Shown: positions 42,918 to 52,447, counted from the first letter of the stretch. The stretch is 64,000 nucleotides of DNA from Aquimonas sp046318115 (GCA_046318115.1 JBKCVA010000059.1:10078-74077); one strand, 5' to 3'. Numbers and translations: made by a program. Notes: generated by a model not told the origin, from the letters alone.

Positions 42918-44797
42918 AGCTCGGGCCCCAGGCTCAGGTGGATCTGGAAGGGCTCGCGCGGATCGTCCAGCCCGCGCGCCACGTCCAGCGCGACCTGACC
43001 GACCGGCGAGCGCCAGCGCAGGCCAAACCCGGCGCCGCGCCGAAGATCGACGCGGCCGTCGTTGAAGGCACTGCCGGCGTCAACGAATACGGCCACGCCC
43101 CAGGCCTCGGTGAACATGCGCTCGTACTCGAGGTTGAGCACCGCCAGGTTGCGACCGCCGATCGGGTTGCCGCCAAGGCCCAGGGGGCTGATCTCCTGGA
43201 AGCCGTAGCCACGCACGCTGCGATCGCCGCCGGCGAAGAAGCGCAGGGAGGAGGGCAGGCGCAGGAACTCGCCGGAGAAGGTGCGGCCCAACTGGCCGCG
43301 CAGCAGCACGCGGTTGCGCTCGCCGAAGCCGTGGATGTAGCGCGTCTGCATCAGCAGCTGGGTGAAACCGGCGTCCGAGCCCAGGGCACCAAGGCCCTGT
43401 TTCAGTTCACCGGTGAAGCTGAAACCCCGGCTGGAGTAGTTGGGGTCGTTGTAGCGCTGCCAGCGTGCGCGCAGCGCCGGATAGACCAGGGTCGAGAGGC
43501 CACTGGTTTCGAGATTGCGCTCGACGCCGATGGCGTAGCGCTCGCGCAGCGCATGCAGGCCGAGTTCGAGGTTCCAGTCGCCAAGGCGACCGATGCGACT
43601 GGCCGACAGCTCGGCGGTCTCGCTGTCGACCAACTCGCTCTCGTCCTCGCGGTAGCTGGCACCAAGCTGGTACCAGCCCTCGATAGGCGCGAAGGCGGGA
43701 ATGCGGTACAGGCTGTTCAGCGCGCTGCGACGCTGGGCAAGATCGAGGCTGGAGCTGAACTTGTGTCCGCGCGAGTTCACCCAGCGACGATCAAGTCCGA
43801 GCTTGAGTCCCGCCCCCGAATCGGTGCCGAAACTGATGCCTGCCGTGTAGATGTCGCGCTTGGCTGGGGCGAGTTCGACCTGCACCGGCACGTCGAGGGT
43901 GTCGGGTTCGGGCTCGGGACGGATGTCGATGAAGCCGAAATAGTCGAGGTCACCCAGACGCTGGTGCAGCTTGAGCAGCTCGGCCTGGTCGAAGTCCTGC
44001 CCGGGCGCGATGTCGAGCCAGCGCTCAACCAGGCCCGGGTCAAGGTGGCTGCCGTCGATGGCGACCGTGCCGAAGCGGTAGCGCGCCCCGCTCTCCCAGC
44101 GCAGACGGATCTCGGCGCGACTGTCGGCACGGGTCACTTCGACGCGGTTGTCCGCAAGCCGCGCATCGAAATAGCCGCGCGCCGAGAGTTCACGAGCGAT
44201 CGCCGCCTTGCCCGCCTCATAGCGGCCGTGATTCATCAGGTCGCCCGCGTACGGTCGGAACGCGGCAATGGCCGAGGCGACGCGCGCATCCTCCGCGGCG
44301 GGACCTTCGACCACGACGTCCAGCGTGCGCACGCGCACCGGCGGGCCGCGCTGCACGTTCAGCCGCACGGCGAGGCCCGCAGCGGACTCATCCACCTGCA
44401 CGTCAACGTCCACCGCGTAGTAGCCAAAGGGCTCCAGCGCGCGCCGCACTTCGGCCGGAGCGCGCCGCAGCAGCAGGGCCATGCGGCCGCGGCCAACGTC
44501 CTCGCGTTCGGCCTCGTCGAGCTGGAACAGACCGACCTGGGCGCGCACGTTGGCGGCCTGGCTGACACTGAGTCCGCGCACCCGCACGCTGGCAAGACGC
44601 ACCGGCATGCGCTCGCGTTCCTCGTGATCGCTGGGCTGCAGAGGTGTCGGTGTTGCAGCATCCCCCTGGGCCCGCAGGGCGGACGCGGGGCTCAGCACGA
44701 GGCACAGGCACAGAAGAGCGGTCAGTCGATCCAAAACGCCAAAGGCTCGTCGGAGAGGTCGGGGCAGGATACCCAGTCCCGACCCAGGCCGAGTCAA
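42914..44797 (-). CDS. tamA: Outer-membrane assembly protein TamA (Omp85 family)
   Basis: 627 residues. After a signal-like N-terminus (LDRLTALLCLCLVLSPASALRAQ, shortened) come POTRA-type repeats: a first with RLASVRVRGLSVSQAANV, a second with GYYAVDVDVQVDES, and a third around YRFGTVAIDGSHL. A 16-strand Omp85 barrel follows, with LRFFAGGDRSVRGYGFQ, the conserved VRGY motif. The end is FQIHLSLGPEL. The start could be a TTG closer to the signal peptide because 44797 gives a long n-region. The partner tamB overlaps by ATGA. Confidence 0.95.
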   Translation of the reverse strand: MTRPGSGLGILPRPLRRAFGVLDRLTALLCLCLVLSPASALRAQGDAATPTPLQPSDHEERERMPVRLASVRVRGLSVSQAANVRAQVGLFQLDEAEREDVGRGRMALLLRRAPAEVRRALEPFGYYAVDVDVQVDESAAGLAVRLNVQRGPPVRVRTLDVVVEGPAAEDARVASAIAAFRPYAGDLMNHGRYEAGKAAIARELSARGYFDARLADNRVEVTRADSRAEIRLRWESGARYRFGTVAIDGSHLDPGLVERWLDIAPGQDFDQAELLKLHQRLGDLDYFGFIDIRPEPEPDTLDVPVQVELAPAKRDIYTAGISFGTDSGAGLKLGLDRRWVNSRGHKFSSSLDLAQRRSALNSLYRIPAFAPIEGWYQLGASYREDESELVDSETAELSASRIGRLGDWNLELGLHALRERYAIGVERNLETSGLSTLVYPALRARWQRYNDPNYSSRGFSFTGELKQGLGALGSDAGFTQLLMQTRYIHGFGERNRVLLRGQLGRTFSGEFLRLPSSLRFFAGGDRSVRGYGFQEISPLGLGGNPIGGRNLAVLNLEYERMFTEAWGVAVFVDAGSAFNDGRVDLRRGAGFGLRWRSPVGQVALDVARGLDDPREPFQIHLSLGPEL

Positions 44798-44902
44798 ACG
44801 ACCATTCAGCGGTGCCTCTCGGCGATCGACACTTGGGATGCACGCGCCGCTCTAGGACAATGGCGGCTCCGCGCCCCGCGCCCGCTGCCGATTCCCACGC
44901 CC

Positions 44903-46096
44903 ATGAGCCTCAACTCGCGCCTTGCTTCCGAACTCGACGAAATTCGCGCCGCCGGGCTGTTCAAGTCCGAACGCATCATCGTCTCCCCGCAGTCGGCCGA
45001 GATCGAGCTCGCCGACGGCCGCCGGGTGCTGAACTTCTGCGCGAACAACTATCTCGGTCTGGCCGACGACTCGGGCGTGATCGAAGCGGCCAAGCACGCG
45101 CTGGACACCCATGGCCACGGCATGGCCAGCGTGCGCTTCATCTGCGGCACCCAGGACCTGCACAAGCAGCTGGAGGCAAAGATCGCCGAGTTCTTCGGGA
45201 AGGACGACGCCATCCTCTACGCCGCCTGCTTCGACGCCAACGGCGGCCTGTTCGAGCCCCTGCTCGGCGAGCAGGACGCGATCATCTCCGACGCGCTCAA
45301 CCATGCTTCGATCATCGACGGCGTGCGCCTGTGCAAGGCCCGGCGCTACCGCTACGCCAACTGCGACATGGCGGATCTGGAAAAGCAGCTGCAGCAGGCG
45401 CGGGCTGACGGCGCGCGCGACATCCTGATCACCACCGACGGCGTGTTCTCGATGGACGGCTTCATCGCACCGCTCGATCAGATCACCGCGCTGGCGGCCA
45501 AGTACGGCGCGGCCGTGCACATCGACGAGTGCCACGCCACCGGTTTCTTGGGCGACACCGGCCGCGGCTCGGCCGAAGTGAAGGGCGTGCTGGAGAAGAT
45601 CGACATCATCACCGGCACCCTCGGCAAGGCGCTCGGTGGCGCGCTCGGCGGCTTCACCTGCGGCTCGCGCGAAGTCATCGAGATGCTGCGCCAGCGCTCG
45701 CGGCCCTACCTGTTCTCGAACGCCCTGCCGCCCTCGGTGGTGGCCTCGGGCCTCGCCGTGTTCGAGCGCATCGTCGCCGCCACCGAGCTGCGCGCCCGCC
45801 TGCGCGAGAACACCGCGCGCTTTCGCGCAAAGCTGGCCGCCGCCGGTTTCGATCTGAAGCCCGGCGAGCATCCGATCGTGCCGGTGATGCTCTACGACGC
45901 CCCGCTGGCGCAGCGCTTCGCTGCCGAGCTGCTGGAGGAAGGCGTGTATGCCATCGGCTTCTTCTTCCCGGTGGTGCCCAAGGGCCAGGCGCGCATCCGC
46001 ACGCAGATGAGTGCGGCGCACACACCCGAACAGATCGAGCGCGCCGCGGATGCCTTCATCGCGGTCGGCAAGCGGTTGGGCGTCATTCCGGCCTGA
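44903..46096 (+). CDS. kbl: Glycine C-acetyltransferase (2-amino-3-ketobutyrate CoA ligase)
   Basis: 397 residues from ATG 44903, the usual length. The PLP enzyme cleaves 2-amino-3-ketobutyrate with CoA to glycine and acetyl-CoA, in threonine breakdown. SERIIVSPQSAEIEL, NFCANNYLGLA, GHGMASVRFICGTQDLHKQL and DALNHASIIDG are hallmarks. The PLP lysine is Lys242 in ITGTLGKALGGALGGFTCG. No threonine dehydrogenase is adjacent. The glycine produced may feed the glycine cleavage genes seen elsewhere in the window. Confidence 0.97.
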   Translation: MSLNSRLASELDEIRAAGLFKSERIIVSPQSAEIELADGRRVLNFCANNYLGLADDSGVIEAAKHALDTHGHGMASVRFICGTQDLHKQLEAKIAEFFGKDDAILYAACFDANGGLFEPLLGEQDAIISDALNHASIIDGVRLCKARRYRYANCDMADLEKQLQQARADGARDILITTDGVFSMDGFIAPLDQITALAAKYGAAVHIDECHATGFLGDTGRGSAEVKGVLEKIDIITGTLGKALGGALGGFTCGSREVIEMLRQRSRPYLFSNALPPSVVASGLAVFERIVAATELRARLRENTARFRAKLAAAGFDLKPGEHPIVPVMLYDAPLAQRFAAELLEEGVYAIGFFFPVVPKGQARIRTQMSAAHTPEQIERAADAFIAVGKRLGVIPA

Positions 46097-46153
46097 GCCC
46101 GGCGCGCTTCCCATCCCCTGCACGCCCCAGAGCCGCGGAGCGACGAGTCAGCC

Positions 46154-46552
46154 ATGCGCCCGGTGCTGAAGCGGCTGTTCCTGCGGGCGCTCGCCCACGA
46201 TGCGCTGGCCGAGCGGTTGCCCGACCAGCGCTGGCGCACGCGCTGCCTGCACTGCCGGGCGCGGCTCGAGTTCAAGCCCGACGGCGAGCCGCTGGGCGCG
46301 GGCTCGCTGGAGCACGTGGTGCCGCAGGCCTGGTTCGGCAAGCGCGCGGCGCAGGCGCTGTGCGCGCGCGTCGACCACGATCCGAACGACGCCCGCAACC
46401 TCGGGCTGGCCTGCGCCAGCTGCAATCAATCCAAGGGCAAAGGCCCGGACGCGCGCGGACCGCAGGATGCGCGTGCGTTGGAGGTGACCGAACAGGCGCT
46501 CGAACGGCGCCTGGCGCGCTGGCGCACTGCAGAAGCGCAGGATGACGCCTAG
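46154..46552 (+). CDS. HNH endonuclease-like protein
   Basis: 132 residues. A zinc-type pair of CxxC motifs (RCLHCRARLEF and LACASCNQSKG) flanks SLEHVVPQAWFGK, with His in the core and NLGLACASCNQSKG, as in HNH nucleases of the MutS-like/McrA group. The stop codon TAG lies inside a palindrome (see 46547-46576). It may be involved in DNA repair or mobile-element restriction; no partner genes were seen. Confidence 0.82.
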   Translation: MRPVLKRLFLRALAHDALAERLPDQRWRTRCLHCRARLEFKPDGEPLGAGSLEHVVPQAWFGKRAAQALCARVDHDPNDARNLGLACASCNQSKGKGPDARGPQDARALEVTEQALERRLARWRTAEAQDDA

Positions 46553-46576
46553 GGTGGGCCGGGGCCCACCCTAGGC
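46547..46576. repeat. Perfect palindrome over the HNH gene stop
   Basis: GCCTAGGGTGGGCC and GGCCCACCCTAGGC face each other with a 2-nt centre. It resembles a GC variant of the REP-like element (GGGTGGG...CCCACCC). The TAG stop of the HNH gene is inside the left arm. The heptad repeat at 46619-46645 follows. Confidence 0.85.
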
Positions 46577-46618
46577 CCACGGGACGACAGGTGGGGCACG
46601 CGATCAGCGCGCTTCTAC

Positions 46619-46645
46619 GAATCCCCAATCCCGATTCCCCAATTC
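46619..46645 (-). repeat. C-tract heptad repeat before the Rieske gene end
   Basis: AATCCCC / GATTCCCC units lie between the convergent HNH and Rieske genes. No G-rich partner arm was found near by. Confidence 0.85.
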
Positions 46646-46658
46646 CAAATCGTGGCTC

Positions 46659-46973
46659 TCAGCGATCGTCGCGGGTGTACACCACGCCGGCTTCCACGCG
46701 CACCGGAAACACCGCGATCGCATCGTAGGCCGGCGCACACAGCGCCTCGCCGGTGCGCAGGTCGAAGCGGGCGCCGTGGCGCGGACATTCGACCACGCAG
46801 CCATGCACCGGCCCGCCCGCCAGCTCGGCGCCATCGTGGGTGCAGACGTCCTCCACCGCGAACCAGCCCTCGGCGGTCCGGTAGACGGCGATCGCGGTGT
46901 CGCCGTCCCATACCACCTGGAACTCGCCCTCGGCCATTTGTGCTTCTCCGCAGACCGCGATCCAACCCTGCAT
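46659..46973 (-). CDS. Rieske [2Fe-2S] ferredoxin
   Basis: 104 residues from ATG 46973, which has GGGAG 8 nt upstream. Alternative starts at 46988 and 46997 are in frame. The cluster motifs are CTHDGAELAGG and CPRHGARFDLRTGE, i.e. C-x-H...C-x-x-H, typical of ferredoxin subunits of non-heme iron oxygenases. No oxygenase gene is next to it, so it is an orphan carrier here. It lies after the terminator of the TonB receptor and is expressed separately. Confidence 0.93.
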   Translation of the reverse strand: MQGWIAVCGEAQMAEGEFQVVWDGDTAIAVYRTAEGWFAVEDVCTHDGAELAGGPVHGCVVECPRHGARFDLRTGEALCAPAYDAIAVFPVRVEAGVVYTRDDR

Positions 46974-47004
46974 TCGCTGTTCTCCCATCACTGACATGCC
47001 GCCC

Positions 47005-47039
47005 AAAAAGAACGGCCGGCGCATCGCTGCGCCGGCCGT
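47005..47039 (-). terminator. Rho-independent terminator of the TonB receptor gene
   Basis: Minus strand: a 12-bp perfect stem ACGGCCGGCGCA / TGCGCCGGCCGT with a 4-nt loop, followed by TCTTTTT. It is 60 bp past the receptor stop. Confidence 0.93.
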
Positions 47040-47098
47040 GCAAGTGTCGCATCCCATGCCGCGTGCCGGACCCGGGCGGGCCCGACGCGCGGAGGACA

Positions 47099-50000
47099 TC
47101 AGAAGCGGTAGCGCAGGGTGATCTGCGCGGCCCACTGCGACTCGCCGCGGTTCTGGCGGGTCACGAAGTCCTCGGTCTCCAGCATGCTGTAGATGTAACG
47201 CCCCTGCGCGTCCACGCCATTGTAGGCGACGAAGCTGCGCGCCTGCGCACCACCGCCCTGGAAGGCGATCTCGTCGATGCGGCCCCAATCCTTGTTGATC
47301 AGGTTGCCGACGTTGAGGATGTCGAGGACGATCTCGGTCTTGTGGCCATCCATGAAGCCCGGCAGCTGCTGGCTGACGCGGATGTCGAAGCTGTTGGTCC
47401 ACGGCGAGAAGTCGTCATTGCGGCCGACGACCTGACCCGCGAAGCGGTCGAGCCCGTTGTCACGCACCACCTGCCAGAAGCGGGCTTCCTCGGCGGCACC
47501 GCCACGGAAGACCACCTCGCCGCTGCCCTGACCGCTGGGGATGTACATCAGATCGTTACCCGTCACGCCATCGCCGTTGGCGTCGTTCTGGAACGTCCAG
47601 CTGTACGGCTTGCCCTTGCGGCCTTCGTAAAGCAGACCAAAGTCGGTGGCGTTGTCGCTGAACAGGAACGCGCGGTAGCCCAGAGTGGCGACGAAGCGGT
47701 CACGCACCACGTAGGGCGAACGGGCCGACACTTCCTCGTTCGGGTTGAACACCGAACGGCCGTTGAAGTTGGAGTTGGCCACCGACGAGGTCAGCGGGCT
47801 CACTTCCTTCGCGTCCGAGTAGTTGTACGCGACCGACCACGACCACGGATCGTCCTGGCGAGCGCGGTTCAGGGCGAGCGTCAGGCTCTGGCCGTGGCCC
47901 TTGTTGGTGCGCTCGGCCACCAGCACGTTGTTGAAGGACGCATTGTTCTGGAAGCGCGAGCGCGGGGTGTTGGCGCCAGCGCAGGCACCCGTGGTGATCG
48001 CGGTGCCGTTGGCGTTCCAGCAGTTGACGTTGTAGCCGGCAGCGTTCCAGAACAGGGCGCGACCGTCCGGACCGAGGCGGGTCGCTTCGCCCAGATTGAG
48101 GTGACGGTAGTAGATGCCGTCCTCGGTCTGGGTCAGCAGCAGTTCGGCGTTGAACACGGCGCCCCAGAACGGCGTCTCGTGGTCAAACGCCAGGTTGGCC
48201 TTCCAGACCGACGGCAGCGTGAGATCCGAGCCTAGGAAGTCCACGTTGGCGACCGGGGTGGAGCCGGGGAAGCTCGTGTTCTGGTTGTTCGGATTCGGAT
48301 TGAACAGGCCATCCGACGAGCACGCCGCGAGCGAGCCGCCGCAGCCGATGATCTGGGTCGCCAGGCCGGTGTTCGAGTACGGGTTGGACAGCCACACGTT
48401 GGCCGCCGAGCCCTGGAACAGGCCGATGCCCGCACGCAGCTGGGTCGCGCGTTCCGTATCGAAGGTGTAGTTCATGCCGACGCGCGGCTGGAACAGACCC
48501 TGACCGTCGAGAGTGCGGCTGTTGTCGAGGCCGAAACCGCCCGTGGCGCGGCCGTTGACGAGTGGGCCCGGGGCCGCCGCAGCAGCGGCGTTGAACAGCG
48601 GGCTGTCGGGCATGACCGTGCGGTCATAGCGCACGCCGAACTGCAGGCTCAGGTTGTAGTTGACGGCCCAGGTGTCCTGCAGGAAGACACCCCAGTTGCC
48701 CAACTCCCACTGGGCGACGCCGTCGTCCAGCGTCAGGCCGGGGCGCGCCACCTGCACCTGGTAGCTGGTCGGACGGCCGGATTCGAGGCTGTTGCCGCAC
48801 TCGGAGGCGCGCAGGCACTGGAACACGTAGTTGCCGCGGGTGTCCTGCAGGAAGGCGTTGTAGACATCGATGCTCGACCAGTCGAAGCCGGCCTTGATCT
48901 GATGGTCGCCCACGAACCAGTTACCGGCGAAGAAGATCTCGTCGGAGGTCGTGCCAAGGACGTTGAAGTGGCGCGAACGCTCGGTGCCGAAGGTCAGTTC
49001 GCGGGTGCCGCCCAGCACGCCGGCCGGCGGGGTACCGCCGGTGAAGCGCACGGTGACCTGCGGCAGGAAGCTGTTGTTGTTCGGCACGCTGTCGTATTCG
49101 GAGCGACTGACGCGCAGCTCGGTCGAGAAGCTGTCGGTCCAGTCGGCGTACCACTGGCCCACCAGAGCCTCGACCGTCTTCTCCTGCTGGTACCAGTGCG
49201 AGCTGAACGTCAGAGCGCGGGTGCCGGCGCCCGGGAAGATCGGATTGGACTCTTCGGTCTTCGTGTAGCGCAGGTTGGCGCGCTGGAAATCGTTGATGTT
49301 CCAGTCGAACTTCAGCAGCACGTCTTCGACGGACAGCTCGGACTGGCTGGGCGCATCCACGGTGCCGATATCGATGCCGTAGCGGCTCTGCGCCAAGGCG
49401 CGGGTCGCATCGATCTGCTCCTGCGTGATGAAGACCTGGTTGCCGTCACGACCCAGCGGCACGAAGGTGTTGCCAACACGGGTCGACTTGTAGTCCTCGT
49501 ACGACAGGAAGAAGAACAGACGATCCTTGAGGATCGGGCCACCGAAGGTCACGCCGACGGTTTCGTCTTCCGAGGCCGGCGGGGCGAAGAAGCTGTCGTC
49601 CGCGCGGTTGTAGCGGTCGCCGGCGAGCTGGTCGTCGCGCCACACGTAGTACACGCTGCCGCGGAACTCGTTGGTGCCCGACTTGGTGACGGCGTTGATG
49701 TTGGCGCCGGTGTAGCCCTTCTGGGCGACGTCGACGTTCGAGATGTTGACCTGCACCGCGTCGATCGCGTCGATCGAGATGGGCTGCTTCAGGGTCGGCA
49801 GGTTGTTGCTTTCCAGGCCGAAGGTATCGGAGATGCTGACACCGTCAACGGTGATGCGGTTGAAGCGGCTGTTCTGGCCGGCGACGGAGATCTCGCCACG
49901 GTCCTTGTCGGTCTGTGCGAGGCGCGGGTCGAGGCGGGCGTAGTCCTGCAGGTTGCGCTGGATCGAGGCGAAGCTGTCGAGCTGTTCGCGGCTGATCTGG

Positions 50001-50425
50001 GTGCTGGTGCCCATGCGATCGGGCGAGAAAACGGAGCCAGCCGAGCCGACCACGGTGACAGCCTCGAGCTCGGTGACCTCGGCGGCCAGGTCGACGTTGA
50101 CCGCGGTCACTTCGTTCAGCTGCAGGAACACGTTCTCGGTGGTCTCGGGCTCGAAGCCCGGACGCAGCACGGTGACGGTGTAGGGGCCGCCGACGCGCAG
50201 ACCGCGGGCGGTGTAGCGGCCCTCGGCGTCGGTGGTGGAGCGCACGGTGGTGCCGGACGGGGTGTGGACGATCACGACCTCGGCGCCAGCGAGGGCTTCG
50301 CCCTGCTCGGAGGTCACGCGACCGGCCATCTGGGCCGAGGTGGTCTGCGCGAACACCGGGGTGGAAGTCGCAAGCACCAGCGCCAGGGCGCCGGCAAGTC
50401 GGGTGACCCGCAACTGCTTGTTCAT
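47099..50425 (-). CDS. Oar-like TonB-dependent outer-membrane receptor
   Basis: 1108 residues from ATG 50425. The signal peptide is followed by a carboxypeptidase-like regulatory domain (SAQMAGRVTSEQGEALAGAEV...TDAEGRYTARGLRVGGPY), then a plug (AEVTELEAVTVVGS, NRITVDGVSISD). The large barrel ends in WAAQITLRYRF with the terminal Phe needed for outer-membrane assembly. The layout matches OmpA-related Oar proteins of myxobacteria and Xanthomonadales, thought to import peptides or other large nutrients. A half pho-box (CTGTCAT) is 218 bp upstream. It is followed by a strong terminator. Confidence 0.94.
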   Translation of the reverse strand: MNKQLRVTRLAGALALVLATSTPVFAQTTSAQMAGRVTSEQGEALAGAEVVIVHTPSGTTVRSTTDAEGRYTARGLRVGGPYTVTVLRPGFEPETTENVFLQLNEVTAVNVDLAAEVTELEAVTVVGSAGSVFSPDRMGTSTQISREQLDSFASIQRNLQDYARLDPRLAQTDKDRGEISVAGQNSRFNRITVDGVSISDTFGLESNNLPTLKQPISIDAIDAVQVNISNVDVAQKGYTGANINAVTKSGTNEFRGSVYYVWRDDQLAGDRYNRADDSFFAPPASEDETVGVTFGGPILKDRLFFFLSYEDYKSTRVGNTFVPLGRDGNQVFITQEQIDATRALAQSRYGIDIGTVDAPSQSELSVEDVLLKFDWNINDFQRANLRYTKTEESNPIFPGAGTRALTFSSHWYQQEKTVEALVGQWYADWTDSFSTELRVSRSEYDSVPNNNSFLPQVTVRFTGGTPPAGVLGGTRELTFGTERSRHFNVLGTTSDEIFFAGNWFVGDHQIKAGFDWSSIDVYNAFLQDTRGNYVFQCLRASECGNSLESGRPTSYQVQVARPGLTLDDGVAQWELGNWGVFLQDTWAVNYNLSLQFGVRYDRTVMPDSPLFNAAAAAAPGPLVNGRATGGFGLDNSRTLDGQGLFQPRVGMNYTFDTERATQLRAGIGLFQGSAANVWLSNPYSNTGLATQIIGCGGSLAACSSDGLFNPNPNNQNTSFPGSTPVANVDFLGSDLTLPSVWKANLAFDHETPFWGAVFNAELLLTQTEDGIYYRHLNLGEATRLGPDGRALFWNAAGYNVNCWNANGTAITTGACAGANTPRSRFQNNASFNNVLVAERTNKGHGQSLTLALNRARQDDPWSWSVAYNYSDAKEVSPLTSSVANSNFNGRSVFNPNEEVSARSPYVVRDRFVATLGYRAFLFSDNATDFGLLYEGRKGKPYSWTFQNDANGDGVTGNDLMYIPSGQGSGEVVFRGGAAEEARFWQVVRDNGLDRFAGQVVGRNDDFSPWTNSFDIRVSQQLPGFMDGHKTEIVLDILNVGNLINKDWGRIDEIAFQGGGAQARSFVAYNGVDAQGRYIYSMLETEDFVTRQNRGESQWAAQITLRYRF

Positions 50426-50725
50426 CGTGCTGAGTTCCTGCGTTTGGAGGAGGGAGCTTGCTGTGCCGTGTGCAAGGCCCGCGTGGGCTTCGCGTTCCGG
50501 CAGTGTGCCGCCGCGCTGACGGCGACAGGCCGCCCGAGGGCAGCCCGTAGAACCACATGAGGTCGTCCGCTCACCTACCGCTCCTGCGTCCATACGCAGG
50601 CGTCGCGGCGGGCGGGCATTAACTCCAGTTTAACCGGACTCTATGACAGTTTTGTAGCTTGGACGCCAGACGGTCATGCCGCCCGGGCCGCCGACTTAGC
50701 TTCCGCGGCGCCATGCAGGAAGCGT
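50426..50725. promoter_or_regulatory. 300-bp upstream region of the TonB receptor gene
   Basis: No gene. On the minus strand CTGTCATAG (50649-50641) matches one half of a PhoB box, but the second half is not conserved. An AT-rich stretch with GGTTAAACT follows toward the receptor gene. Two inverted GC-rich sequences lie at about 50450-50560, nothing recognised. Confidence 0.35.
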
Positions 50726-52447
50726 TCATTCAGACTGCGCCCCCAGATAGCGGGCCCGTTTGGCGGGCTTGAGGCAGCCCAGGTCGACCCGGATCAGGCC
50801 GTCCACACAGTGGCCGAAGTCAGGGTCCAGGCCGAAATCCAGAAAGCGCACGCCCTCCGGCTCGCACAGCTCGACGTACTGCCGGTAGAGCACCGGCAGG
50901 CTGCAGCCCAGGGTCTCCAGTTCGTGCCGAAGTCGGGCCAGTCCCTGCTTGATGTCCAGCCCGTCCAGGGCCGATGCGATCCGAGCCGCCTCGGTCGGCT
51001 GGGCCCGGTAGGGATTGCGGGCTCGGGCCGACGCCTCGCGATCACCGAGAAAATGCCGGTGGGTCTCCACGATCCAGTCGCGCGCGGGCTCGGGCAGTCG
51101 TGCCGACAGGCTGACCGGGCCGATCAGGTAGCGCAGTTGGGGGCGTCGACGCAGATAGGCGCCGATGCCCTGCCACAGGTAGTCCAGCGATCGGCTGCCC
51201 CAGTAGCGCGGCTGGACGAAACTGCGCCCCAGTTCGACCGCGTCGCGCAGGTAAGGCTCGGCCTGACGGCCGTAATCGAACAGGCTGGCCGAGTACAGGC
51301 GCTCGCGCAGGTTGCCGCCCAGCATTCGGCCCACTTCGGCCAAACGGTACGCGCCGACGATTTCGAGCTGCTCTTCGTCCCAAAGAACGATGTGCCGGTA
51401 ATGCGGATCGAAGCGGTCGAGATCGCGGCGCAGGCCCGTGCCTTCGCCGACCTTGCGAAAGGCCAACTCGCGCAGTCGGCCGATTTCCTTGAGCGCTGGA
51501 CTGTCAGCTTCGGCATCGAGCAGCAGGATGCGGCGACCGTCGGTGGTGGCCCCCAGCGCTTCGGCGCCGCGCAGGGCCGCGCGCACCTCGCGCGCCGGCT
51601 GGGGATGTGCGATGGCGCTGGAGGTGGCGAACACCGGCGGCTTGCGGCGCCCCACCCGATACACGTGCATGCGCATGCGCTGCGCGATCTGACGTTCGCT
51701 GAGTCCGTCCGCGGTGAGGGCTTCGCTGGGCACCGGCGCACCGATCGTCAGGGTGATGCGCTGGCTTCGCGCCAGAAAGATCTCGCGCGGCAGCAGCAGG
51801 GTGGCAAGCGGCTTCGACAGCATCGACAGCCCGTAGAAGGCGGGCGAATTGTGAGCTTCGATGTGCACCGGCACCACCGCAGCACCGGCCCGGCGGGCGA
51901 AGCGCAGGAAGCCTTCCGACCAGCGTCCATCGCGCACGCCCTGCGGACGGATGCGGCTGACCTCTCCGGCCGGGAAGACGATCAGCACCTGCTCGGCGTC
52001 CAGCACCCGATAGGCCTCACGCAGCCCAGCCCGCCCCTGGCCGCCAAACACATCGAGCGGCAGCAGCAACTCACGCAGCGGCTCCAGCTGGATCAGGACC
52101 TCGTTGGCAAGTATCCGCACGTCGCGCCTGACGCGACCCACAAGATGCAGCAGGCTCAGGGCATCGAGCGCGCCGAGGGGGTGGTTGGCAACGATGACCA
52201 CCGGACCTTCGCTGGGCAGGTTTTCGATGTCGCCTGGCGCCACGCGGTAGCTGAACTGCAGGTGCTCAAGCGCCCGCTCAACGAAGCCAAGCCCTCGCAG
52301 TGCACCCAGCGCGCGGAGGGTGTCGTTGACCTCGGCTTCGCAGGTGACCCGACGCAGCAATTCGACCACAGGGCGACTGAGACTGCGGCCCGCGCCCTGC
52401 GCGAGGGCGGGAAAGACGCGATAGAAACTCTGCTCGACGCTGATCAT
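50726..52447 (-). CDS. OlsF-like bifunctional acyltransferase (ornithine-lipid type)
   Basis: 573 residues. The N-terminal half is a PlsC-type acyltransferase: VVIVANHPLGALDALSLLHL (first motif NHPxGxxD), VLIVFPAGEVSRI (third motif, FPAGE), and VVPVHIEAHNSP. The C-terminal half is a GNAT/OlsB-type acyl-ACP transferase: RRILLLDAEADSPALKEIGRLRELAFRKVGEGTGLRRDLD, cut here as IGRLRELAFRKVGEGTG, with DHYD-like DRFDPHYRHIVLWD, and VELGRSFVQPRYW. This fusion order is that of OlsF, which makes ornithine lipid alone. Phosphate-free lipids are made under phosphate limitation in many bacteria. Confidence 0.85.
   Translation of the reverse strand: MISVEQSFYRVFPALAQGAGRSLSRPVVELLRRVTCEAEVNDTLRALGALRGLGFVERALEHLQFSYRVAPGDIENLPSEGPVVIVANHPLGALDALSLLHLVGRVRRDVRILANEVLIQLEPLRELLLPLDVFGGQGRAGLREAYRVLDAEQVLIVFPAGEVSRIRPQGVRDGRWSEGFLRFARRAGAAVVPVHIEAHNSPAFYGLSMLSKPLATLLLPREIFLARSQRITLTIGAPVPSEALTADGLSERQIAQRMRMHVYRVGRRKPPVFATSSAIAHPQPAREVRAALRGAEALGATTDGRRILLLDAEADSPALKEIGRLRELAFRKVGEGTGLRRDLDRFDPHYRHIVLWDEEQLEIVGAYRLAEVGRMLGGNLRERLYSASLFDYGRQAEPYLRDAVELGRSFVQPRYWGSRSLDYLWQGIGAYLRRRPQLRYLIGPVSLSARLPEPARDWIVETHRHFLGDREASARARNPYRAQPTEAARIASALDGLDIKQGLARLRHELETLGCSLPVLYRQYVELCEPEGVRFLDFGLDPDFGHCVDGLIRVDLGCLKPAKRARYLGAQSE

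Noticed and set aside
42866..44902. N-terminal extension of kbl through the tamA region
   Set aside because: The in-frame open sequence is antisense to tamA. The family length and the ATG at 44903 set the real start.
48902..50560. 552-residue plus-strand frame
   Set aside because: Antisense to the TonB receptor, which has a signal peptide, plug and terminal Phe.
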